A stretch of DNA of 19,390 bases. Origin: CAZPRQ01 sp964589415 (GTDB lineage Bacteria; Patescibacteriota; Doudnabacteria; UBA920). Below are positions 13,843-19,390 of this stretch, piece after piece (the stretch's first letter is position 1; each line of letters opens with the position of its first letter). The position numbers were made by a program, and so were the translations under genes. Where the stretch lies: positions 1 through 19,390 of the forward strand of contig CAZPRQ010000023.1 in assembly GCA_964589415.1 (NCBI GenBank). Direction: 5' to 3'. Below the pieces are notes generated by a model, which did no database searches, had not been told where the DNA came from, and saw nothing but the letters and a program-made list of their open reading frames with translations.

Positions 13843-14199
13843 TTAAACGAGACATGTTTGCTTGATTTTTTCCAGCACTCCTTCAATATTCCTATCAACA
13901 TCAATATTTTGAAATCTTAAAACTATATAGCCGGACTTTTCAGCGTACTCCTGCTTTGTTTTATCGCGGCTTAAATTAACCGGTTCGCTATGCTGGCCCC
14001 CGTCTAATTCAATCAATAGCATTTTACTTCGGCAACTAAAGTCAAAGATATACTGGTCAATTTGAACTTGGCGTTTGAATGGCAATCCGTAAAATCTATT
14101 TGCTCTCAAATATTGCCACAGTTTTGCCTCCCAAGGATTTTTATTTTTTCTTTGCTCGCGAGAAAAGGTTAAATAGGGTTCAGGGATAATACGGTTCAT
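13843..14199 (-). CDS. DUF559 / Vsr-like endonuclease-domain protein
   Basis: This protein of 118 residues belongs to the DUF559 family, small proteins with a restriction-endonuclease-like fold related to very short patch repair nucleases. Visible features are an N-terminal region rich in basic residues, the NPWEAKLWQYLR helix (Glu in helix 1), the RQVQIDQYIFDFSC strand pair with Asp, and IELDGGQH, the usual active-site block; VLRF near the C-terminus is also typical. Target and partner are unknown. ATG 14199 is chosen because AGAGG stands six bases upstream; the frame is open to 14226 but that part is repeat DNA. The gene sits between repeat clusters, with the 12-mer GGGAGAGGTTGC 3 bp beyond its stop codon and the inverted copy upstream at 14251-14262. 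Confidence 0.88.
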   Translation of the reverse strand: MNRIIPEPYLTFSREQRKNKNPWEAKLWQYLRANRFYGLPFKRQVQIDQYIFDFSCRSKMLLIELDGGQHSEPVNLSRDKTKQEYAEKSGYIVLRFQNIDVDRNIEGVLEKIKQTCLV

Positions 14200-14201
14200 A
14201 T

Positions 14202-14302
14202 GCAACCTCTCTGGCCTAAAGGCCATCTCTCCTCAGAAGGAGAGAGAAAAGCAACCTCTCCCCTCGAATGCACTCGGAGTACTCCTCCTATACTAGGAGG
14301 AG
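14202..14302. repeat. Repeat-dense spacer between glyQS and DUF559
   Basis: GCAACCTCTC occurs at 14202-14211 and again, extended to GCAACCTCTCCC, at 14251-14262. The latter is the exact reverse complement of 13829-13840. Between and after them are hairpins: GGCC-TAAA-GGCC (14213-14224), TCTCTCCT / AGGAGAGA (14226-14245), GGAGTACTCC (14276-14285) and CTCCTCCTA / TAGGAGGAG (14282-14302). No gene is visible. One of the last hairpins may end glyQS transcription, although no T-tract follows. Confidence 0.85.
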
Positions 14303-14312
14303 ATGACTGCGC

Positions 14313-15641
14313 CTACTCCACCAACTTCCTAATGTACTCCGCCAAATCTTCCACTTTTACCCTTGGTTGTTCTTTGGTGTCGCGGTTGCGCACAGTGACC
14401 GTATTGTCTTTTTCCAAAGTGTCAAAATCCACGGTTATGCAAAAGGGCGTGCCGATTTCGTCCTGGCTGTAATACCTTTTCCCCACGTTGCCGCGGTCGT
14501 CCCAGGCTACGCTAAAATGTTTCCTAAGCTCATTATAAATTTCACGTGCTTTACCTACCAACTCAGGCTTATTCTTGAGCAAGGGGAAAACAGCGGCTTT
14601 ATACGGAGCTATCTTAGGCGGTAATTTTAAAACCACACGATCTTCTTCTTCGACATATGCTTCCAAAAGCGCGACCAAAAAGCTTCGGTCGGCTCCAAAG
14701 GCAGGCTCTATTACGTGCGGTAAAAACTTCTCACCTGTCTGCGGGTCGGTATACTCCAAACTTTGACCGCTTTTTTCCTGGTGCCTTTTTAAATCAAAAT
14801 CAGTCCTATACGCTAAACCATAAAGCTCTTTTTGGCCAAACGGGTATATATATTCAATATCAACCGTGCGCTTACTATAATGAGCGCGTTCACCGTCGGG
14901 TATTTCGACAAATTTCAAATTTTTTGTAACACCAATATCCTTTAGCCATTCCTTCATTTGCTCCAGCCAATATTCAAAATGCTTGTTCCAATCATCTTTC
15001 GGTGCAATAAAATATTCAAATTCCATCAAATCAAACTCACGGGTACGAAAAATAAAATTACCCGGGGTAATCTCATTTCGAAAAGCTTTGCCGCTTTGGG
15101 CAATACCAAAAGGCAAAGTCCTTCGTGATGCATCTAAAACATTTTTAAATTGCACAAACATCGCCTGCGCTGTTTCAGGTCTAAAATAAACGGTGGATTT
15201 TTCATCGACAACTGGACCAAGGTTAGTCCTAAACATCATGTTAAACTGTTTAACATCGGCCCAAGTTTTTTTACTGCAATTAGCACATGGATCGTCTAAA
15301 CTAATTTGATCTGCCCGAAAACGGCTATGGCAATTTTTGCATTCGACCAATGGATCGTTAAACTCACTCAAATGCCCACTGGCTTCCCAAACTTTCGGGT
15401 TCATAATTAACGCCGCGTCTATTCCCACCATATCGTCCCGGCTTTGCACAAACCGTTTCCACCACAACTGTTTAATGTTGTTTTTTAATTCCACGCCCAA
15501 AGGCCCGTAGTCCCAACTATTGGCCAGCCCGCCATAAATTTCCGAGCCGGGAAAAACAAAACCACGGCGTTTACAGAGGGAAACAATTTTATCCATCCCG
15601 TTAGAAATTTCGTTATCGATTTTCTTTTGCTGATCAGACAT
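14313..15641 (-). CDS. glyQS: Glycyl-tRNA synthetase, dimeric (archaeal/eukaryotic) type
   Basis: This 442-residue class II synthetase is a single-chain alpha2 type, not the alpha2-beta2 GlyQ/GlyS type of E. coli. The N-terminal block MDKIVSLCKRRGFVFPGSEIYGG is diagnostic. Motif 2 starts at FRNEI (187-191) and motif 3 contains GADRSFLVALLEA (from 316). Cysteines C101xxC104 and C119xxC122 form a zinc site typical of this form. An anticodon-binding domain occupies roughly the last 100 residues. I use ATG 15641 instead of an in-frame TTG at 15647. Family similarity begins at the internal Met (residue 16), and the preceding residues are partly encoded by a repeat. No Shine-Dalgarno sequence is seen at either. 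Confidence 0.95.
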   Translation of the reverse strand: MSDQQKKIDNEISNGMDKIVSLCKRRGFVFPGSEIYGGLANSWDYGPLGVELKNNIKQLWWKRFVQSRDDMVGIDAALIMNPKVWEASGHLSEFNDPLVECKNCHSRFRADQISLDDPCANCSKKTWADVKQFNMMFRTNLGPVVDEKSTVYFRPETAQAMFVQFKNVLDASRRTLPFGIAQSGKAFRNEITPGNFIFRTREFDLMEFEYFIAPKDDWNKHFEYWLEQMKEWLKDIGVTKNLKFVEIPDGERAHYSKRTVDIEYIYPFGQKELYGLAYRTDFDLKRHQEKSGQSLEYTDPQTGEKFLPHVIEPAFGADRSFLVALLEAYVEEEDRVVLKLPPKIAPYKAAVFPLLKNKPELVGKAREIYNELRKHFSVAWDDRGNVGKRYYSQDEIGTPFCITVDFDTLEKDNTVTVRNRDTKEQPRVKVEDLAEYIRKLVE

Positions 15642-15690
15642 ATTCAAAAAAATTATGTTAATTAGAGAGCTTTCCCATTTCTAACGGGAT
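15595..15690. repeat. 14-bp inverted repeat around the glyQS start
   Basis: ATCCCGTTAGAAAT (15595-15608, inside the first codons of glyQS) is exactly inverted at 15677-15690 in the leader, 68 bp away. The rest of the 168-bp glyQS-tgt spacer holds a small hairpin, ACAAGGG / CCCTTGT (15713-15729), and A/T-rich sequence around 15748-15760 that could carry the glyQS promoter. Confidence 0.6.
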
Positions 15691-15776
15691 AAATTAAGTT
15701 AATTTCTTCCATACAAGGGGAACCCTTGTGGCACGCTTAATCTTTAATATAAAGTATACCAAAAAACATTACTACC

Positions 15777-15818
15777 TGCTATTAGCTACTAGCTACAAGC
15801 TATAAGCTACTAACTACT
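15777..15818. repeat. AGCTA heptamer array at the end of tgt
   Basis: Five 7-bp units, AGCTACT, AGCTACA, AGCTATA, AGCTACT, AACTACT (15784-15818), with a degenerate sixth at 15777. It begins in the final codons of tgt and supplies its stop codon. No terminator is obvious nearby. Confidence 0.75.
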
Positions 15819-17042
15819 CTCTATTTCCTTGTAGCCCTTAACCATCTCCTCAAAATAATCATATTGGATAGCAGTGCGGATTTTAGTCATTAAATTCAAA
15901 TAAAACTTCAAATTATGCATAGTGGCCAGGCGAATGGCCAAAGGCTCGCCGGTGGCAAACAAATGGCGCAAGTACGCCTTGGTGTGGTTTAAGCACAAAT
16001 AGCAATCGCACGCATAGTCCACGGGCGTAAAGTCTTCTTTGTACTGCTCGAGGGTGATGTTGATTGTGGAGTAGCCATCTTTCTGCCCACTGTCCACTGC
16101 CCACTGTCCACTAACATATAGTCTCCCATGCCTCGCTTCCCTTGTTGGAATTACACAGTCAAAGGTGTCGCAGCCCTGCGCTACTGCCTGCACAATGTCA
16201 AAAGGCGTACCCACGCCCAAAAGATGTTTAGGGGCGGTTTCGGGCAAATGCGGGATAACCGCTTTTACGGCTTTCATCATTTCCTCATGCGGTTCGCCTA
16301 CGGCCACGCCGCCAATGGCAAAACCTTCAAAACCCAAAGCAACCATGTCTTTGGCCGACTGCTCGCGCAAATCGGGGAAAGACGCTCCCTGCACTATCCC
16401 CCACAATTTTTGCCCGGGGTTAATTGGGTCGCCGTCAATAACAATTTTTTTATGTTCTTTTATAGCGCGCTCGGCCCACCTCTTGGTGAGCGCGACCGAC
16501 TCTTTGCTTCTTTCGTATTCAAACGGATAGCCGGGAAAATCATCGAGGATGAGGGCGATGTCGCTGCCTAAGTTGGCCTGAATGTCCACGGATTTTTCCG
16601 GAGATAAAATGTCCGCGCGGCCGTCCAGGTCAAACTGAAACATTACTCCTATCTCCATCACTTTGCGCATTTTGGCCAAAGAAAAAACTTGAAAGCCGCC
16701 GCTGTCGGTAAAAATTGGCCCTTTCCAATTCATAAATTTATGAAGCCCACCGGCTTTGTAAATAAGCGCGTCCCCCGGCCTTTGCCAAAGGTGGTAAGTG
16801 TTGGCCAAAATAATGTCCGCGCCCCAAAATTTTAACTCTTCGCTGGTTATAGCTTTCACCGCGCCCTTGGTGCCAATAGGCAAAAACGCCGGGGTCTGTA
16901 TATCCCCGTGCGCAGTATGGATTACACCGTTCCTCGCCCTCCCCACATCCTCCCCCTCCTTGTCCACCTTAGCCTTGGCGACGGTGGATGGGACGGGGTT
17001 AGGGTGAGGGTCGGCTGATTTTAAAATTTCAAAATATGACAT
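15810..17042 (-). CDS. tgt: Queuine/preQ1 tRNA-guanine transglycosylase
   Basis: This TIM-barrel enzyme exchanges G34 for the queuosine precursor preQ1 in GUN-anticodon tRNAs. Asp113 (TDSGGFQVFSL) and the nucleophile Asp295 (DTFDCVIPTREARHG) are present. The zinc site is Cys345, Cys347, Cys350 and His376. At 410 residues it is longer than the usual 370-385 because of two repeat-encoded stretches. Residues 11-37 (starting DPHPNPVP) sit between the FEILK start and the GVIHTAHGD block. Residues 311-320 (SGQWAVDSGQ) sit between the nucleophile motif and the zinc site. ATG 17042 is family-standard without a Shine-Dalgarno sequence; a TATACT at 17055-17050 suggests an almost leaderless transcript. 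No queuosine biosynthesis genes are visible here. Confidence 0.96.
   Translation of the reverse strand: MSYFEILKSADPHPNPVPSTVAKAKVDKEGEDVGRARNGVIHTAHGDIQTPAFLPIGTKGAVKAITSEELKFWGADIILANTYHLWQRPGDALIYKAGGLHKFMNWKGPIFTDSGGFQVFSLAKMRKVMEIGVMFQFDLDGRADILSPEKSVDIQANLGSDIALILDDFPGYPFEYERSKESVALTKRWAERAIKEHKKIVIDGDPINPGQKLWGIVQGASFPDLREQSAKDMVALGFEGFAIGGVAVGEPHEEMMKAVKAVIPHLPETAPKHLLGVGTPFDIVQAVAQGCDTFDCVIPTREARHGRLYVSGQWAVDSGQKDGYSTINITLEQYKEDFTPVDYACDCYLCLNHTKAYLRHLFATGEPLAIRLATMHNLKFYLNLMTKIRTAIQYDYFEEMVKGYKEIESS
16083..16112. repeat. In-frame heptamer array within tgt
   Basis: CTGCCCA-CTGTCCA repeated twice, an exact 14-bp tandem duplication of two related 7-bp units, plus CT. Translated on the minus strand as SGQWAVDSGQ. 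Confidence 0.85.
16932..17012. repeat. G/C-rich element within the tgt N-terminus
   Basis: Outer arms CCTCGCCCT (16932-16940) and AGGGTGAGG (17001-17009) pair with one G-T. Inner arms TCCACC (16963-16968) and GGTGGA (16983-16988) pair around TTAGCCTTGGCGAC. The core TAGCCTTGGCGA (16970-16981) is identical to 13796-13807. It is translated in frame as about 27 extra residues, including DPHPNPVPSTVAKAK. Confidence 0.8.
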
Positions 17043-17049
17043 CCATCAC

Positions 17050-17058
17050 AGTATAATA
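17050..17058 (-). promoter_or_regulatory. Candidate -10 of tgt
   Basis: Minus-strand TATTATACT contains overlapping -10 matches TATTAT (17058-17053) and TATACT (17055-17050). Transcription would start within a few bases of ATG 17042. No convincing -35 is present. Confidence 0.4.
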
Positions 17059-17082
17059 GATTCCTAGCAAAGTATAAAGCCT

Positions 17083-17110
17083 AAAAAACCGGCAGAGTAC
17101 GAGTCCGGCT
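17083..17110 (-). terminator. Terminator after the CcdA-MsrAB gene
   Basis: On the minus strand, AGCCGG / CCGGTT pairs (one G-U) around a 12-base loop and is followed by a T-tract (six T in total). It lies 29 bp past the stop codon. Confidence 0.7.
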
Positions 17111-17138
17111 ATTTAAATTCTTTTTGATTGGATTAGAT

Positions 17139-18944
17139 TTAATTAAACAAGTACAAATATTTTTCATACCCTTGGCTTTTCATTTCTTCTTTGGGAACAA
17201 ACAGGAGCGATGCGGAATTAGTACAGAACCGGCGGCCGCCTTCTTGCACAGGGCCGTCGTCAAAAACATGGCCCACATGTCCGGCATCGCTTCGCACCTC
17301 CACGCGGGTTGTGGACAGGGAATTGTCCTCATGGAGCGTTACTGAATCATCGTCAATTGTTCGCCAGAAACTTGGCCAGCCGGTACCCGAGTCGTACTTA
17401 TGGGTGCTGGAAAAAAGCGGTTTTTTTGTTACAACATCGACGTAAATTCCTTCTGCTTTGTTATCCCAATATTGGTTATTAAACGGCGATTCGGTGCCAC
17501 TTTCCGCCACCACATGGTACGCGAGCGGGTCAAGGTTTTTTAGCATCTCCGCAATTTCTTCGTCGGTATAGTCATAATCGGTTTTTATTTTTTTATTCAA
17601 AGAGGCCGTTTGCTCGGCTTCTAAAAATTTAATGGCCGCGTCTTTTGCCCAGGTCTCTTCCACAAAGCCCGCCCTGCCGGACGCTTTTTTATATTTCTCA
17701 TAATGTTCCGAAGCTTTTTTATAATAATCCTGATGATACTCCTCCGCCTTATAGAAATTCACAAAGGGCAAGACTTCCGTTGCTATGGGCTTGTTAAAAA
17801 GACCGCTTTCTGCCAAACGCTTTTTGGAATCTGAAGCTGTTTCCTTCTGCAAGTCATTGGCATAAAAAATCGCGGTTGTGTACTGAAAGCCCGTGTCCGC
17901 AAATTGGCCTTGGGTATTTGTGGGGTCTATATGCGACCAAAAAATGTCCAGGATTGCTTCTGTGGAAATAATTTTAGGGTCATAGGTTATTTGCACGGCT
18001 TCCCGGTGCAAGGTGGCTCCTTTTGAAACTTTAAGATAGGAAGCGTCCTGCTCGCTTCCGCCCGCGTAACCCGAAACCGCGTCTATAACTCCCGGCTGTT
18101 CCTGAAAATACGCTTCCGTGCACCAAAAGCACCCGCCAGATAGAGTGATGGTTTCGTAATTTTTGACAGATGTACTACTTTTAACCCTTGTAGATTCCTC
18201 TTTCATATCCTTGGGCGCGAACTTTTCAATCAGGTTCTCTTCAAAATGTATGGTAGCGCCGTAGCCGGAATCTAGTATCCAGGCTTCAAGCTTTTTGTCG
18301 TACCCGGTAAGGACTGCGATGCCTACAAGTACAATCAACAAACCAAAAATCTGCTTTACTCTGTTGGCCGCGGCCATCCGGCTTGTAATTTTACCCACCA
18401 ACTGGCCGCCAAAGTAAGCGACGAGGAGAAGTGAAATGGCGAGACCCAGTGTAAAGGCGAGCAAATACACAAACCCGACCAAAAACCCCGCGGGGAGAAT
18501 GGTCGCAATAATAAATAAATAAGTGGGCGAGCACGTGGAAAAAACCGGTCCGAGCGCAAGCCCAATAAGAGCATCACCGACGTAATTCTTTTTTTGGTAC
18601 CCGGCTCCAATGGCCTTATTTCCCAAACTGCTTATTTTATACAAAAATGGAATGCGCGCCCAAAGGGTTGGAAATACAATCGCCAGGCCCACAAGCAGTA
18701 TTATGGCGCCGGAAAATATATTCCAAAAAGTCTGCGGAATGGCAATAAGCAGCGTGGTGGCTTTAAGGAGCAAGGTAAATACCACAACCGAAACAGAGAG
18801 CGAGCCTATTACCACCAGGGCGCGCCTGGATATGTGCCGCCCCTCGTTCTCCGAGGAGCCAATAATAATTGGCAGAAACGGCAAAATACACGGCGCCAGC
18901 ACCGTGAGTATTCCTGCCAATACGGATATTAGAAAAAAAATCAT
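17139..18944 (-). CDS. msrAB: CcdA/DsbD-like membrane domain fused to MsrA and MsrB
   Basis: This 601-residue protein has three parts. Residues 1-215 are a six-helix CcdA/DsbD-type electron-transfer domain with Cys19 (LAPCILP) and Cys138 (FSTCSP). Residues about 262-425 are peptide methionine-S-sulfoxide reductase (MsrA), with G271-C-F-W-C275; Cys272 is catalytic. Residues about 455-601 are MsrB, with GTGWPSF, RSDAGHVGHVFDDGP and catalytic Cys574 in RFCTNSA. The MsrB resolving cysteine of GCGWP is Thr here, and the CxxC zinc pairs are absent. The membrane domain would carry electrons from cytoplasmic thioredoxin to reductases outside the membrane. AGAGG is eight bases before ATG 18944. An exported thioredoxin-like gene lies directly upstream. 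Confidence 0.93.
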   Translation of the reverse strand: MIFFLISVLAGILTVLAPCILPFLPIIIGSSENEGRHISRRALVVIGSLSVSVVVFTLLLKATTLLIAIPQTFWNIFSGAIILLVGLAIVFPTLWARIPFLYKISSLGNKAIGAGYQKKNYVGDALIGLALGPVFSTCSPTYLFIIATILPAGFLVGFVYLLAFTLGLAISLLLVAYFGGQLVGKITSRMAAANRVKQIFGLLIVLVGIAVLTGYDKKLEAWILDSGYGATIHFEENLIEKFAPKDMKEESTRVKSSTSVKNYETITLSGGCFWCTEAYFQEQPGVIDAVSGYAGGSEQDASYLKVSKGATLHREAVQITYDPKIISTEAILDIFWSHIDPTNTQGQFADTGFQYTTAIFYANDLQKETASDSKKRLAESGLFNKPIATEVLPFVNFYKAEEYHQDYYKKASEHYEKYKKASGRAGFVEETWAKDAAIKFLEAEQTASLNKKIKTDYDYTDEEIAEMLKNLDPLAYHVVAESGTESPFNNQYWDNKAEGIYVDVVTKKPLFSSTHKYDSGTGWPSFWRTIDDDSVTLHEDNSLSTTRVEVRSDAGHVGHVFDDGPVQEGGRRFCTNSASLLFVPKEEMKSQGYEKYLYLFN

Positions 18945-19005
18945 TTTAGCAGCCTCTAAAAAATTAATTTTGTAAACGAAATTTCAGAATTTTGCGAGAG
19001 GCTGC
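18945..19005 (-). promoter_or_regulatory. Hairpin covering the ribosome binding site of the CcdA-MsrAB gene
   Basis: The 61-bp spacer begins right after the thioredoxin stop codon with GCAGCCTCT and ends with AGAGGCTGC, an exact 9-bp inverted repeat (18997-19005 with 18949-18957) around 39 bases of A/T-rich sequence. The second arm contains AGAGG, the ribosome binding site of the next gene. No T-tract follows, so it is not a simple terminator. It may control translation or coupling. Confidence 0.6.
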
Positions 19006-19390
19006 CTAATCTACCTGGGAAAGCAAATTTTCCAGTTTTAAACCGCCGCTCCACTTTTTTATCATATTACCATCTTTATCTACCTGGACCAAAGTGTGTT
19101 GGTAAGTAACACCGTATTTTTTCTTTAATTCCGTTTCTTTATCGTAATCGGTTTTTAAAATTGTTGTTCCGCCAGGAATGGCGCTAAGGTTTTTCTCTAT
19201 ATCCCCATTTAGCGCGCGGCAGGTGGGGCACCACGAAGCGTGGAAAAATAGCACTACTTTTCCGCTTTCGGCGCGGGCAACCTTGGAAGCGTCATAGCTT
19301 TCGTATGACCCTGCGGCCGCGCTTCCCTCTTTAGACGCTTTGCTCTCTGCCCCCTCTTGCTCAGGCTCTGTTTTAACCGCATTCACATTT
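19006..19390 (-). CDS. Thioredoxin-like protein, 5' end outside the window
   Basis: The visible 128 codons encode an Ala/Ser/Glu-rich linker (about 40 residues) followed by a thioredoxin fold with the redox motif WCPTC in the context LFFHASWCPTCR, and a later GVTYQHTLVQVDKDG block. The usual cis-proline position is replaced: the sequence reads YQHTLV instead of x-TPT. The frame stays open to the window edge, so an N-terminal signal or membrane anchor is probable but not seen. The GTG at 19386 is unlikely to be the true start. Next to CcdA-MsrAB, it is the natural shuttle carrying electrons from the membrane domain to the Msr domains, comparable to the thioredoxin-like domain fused to MsrAB in Neisseria PilB. 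Confidence 0.88.
   Translation of the reverse strand, partial: NVNAVKTEPEQEGAESKASKEGSAAAGSYESYDASKVARAESGKVVLFFHASWCPTCRALNGDIEKNLSAIPGGTTILKTDYDKETELKKKYGVTYQHTLVQVDKDGNMIKKWSGGLKLENLLSQVD

Noticed and set aside
14202..14302. CRISPR-like array in the repeat-dense spacer
   Set aside because: The repeats are short, inverted and of unequal spacing, with no uniform spacers and no cas genes nearby.
15777..15818. CRISPR or tRNA-like signal in the AGCTA array
   Set aside because: Unit length is only seven bases with no spacers; no cloverleaf can be drawn.
17221..18180. Frameshift or chimera between MsrA and MsrB
   Set aside because: The frame is continuous, each domain is complete, and MsrA-MsrB fusions are a well-known architecture.

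Overview
The window looks like a chromosomal scaffold piece from a Candidate Phyla Radiation (Patescibacteria, Parcubacteria-like) bacterium. The evidence is indirect. Housekeeping genes are packed almost back to back on the minus strand. GlyRS is the dimeric archaeal/eukaryotic-type enzyme and MetRS is a short form without a C-terminal tRNA-binding domain. Most large genes lack a Shine-Dalgarno sequence. No rRNA, tRNA, phage, IS transposase or CRISPR array is visible. One 100-N scaffold gap (1966-2065) interrupts the sequence.

Layout, right to left along the transcribed minus strand: an exported thioredoxin-like protein (5' end outside the window) and a three-part CcdA-MsrA-MsrB membrane fusion, joined by a hairpin that covers the fusion's ribosome binding site; tgt; glyQS; a small DUF559 (Vsr-like) nuclease gene in a bed of inverted repeats; an M24 metallopeptidase; an M16 metallopeptidase overlapping nfo, followed by two very small genes of 40 and 75 codons and a terminator; an AI-2E/PerM-family membrane protein; metG and tatD; leuS; then an MFS transporter (cut by the gap), glyA, a PAP2 phosphatase and the first 21 codons of uppP. 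Only two genes lie on the plus strand (3211-3459 and 6030-6308). Both are short, unrecognised, have strong AAAGGGGG ribosome binding sites and end in their own intrinsic terminators.

Functional groups: translation and tRNA modification (leuS, metG, glyQS, tgt), one-carbon metabolism (glyA), undecaprenyl-phosphate recycling (PAP2, uppP), DNA repair or quality control (nfo, tatD), proteolysis (M16, M24) and extracytoplasmic repair of oxidised methionine (thioredoxin, CcdA-MsrA-MsrB).

The most unusual property is a dense population of short repeats and palindromes of several unrelated families. They occur between genes and also inside open reading frames of conserved genes, in frame: metG, nfo, leuS (two), tatD, tgt (two) and the M24 peptidase (four). 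They encode extra low-complexity peptides that fall between conserved motifs. In nfo the last metal ligand is displaced by exactly 20 residues relative to E. coli Nfo. Several elements are built from four or more 7-bp units of quite different base sequence. One 12-bp word of the nfo element, GGGAGAGGTTGC, also flanks the DUF559 nuclease gene as an inverted pair. This suggests, without proving, that the nuclease is connected to the spread of that repeat family. The pattern resembles Rickettsia palindromic elements and cyanobacterial heptanucleotide repeats.
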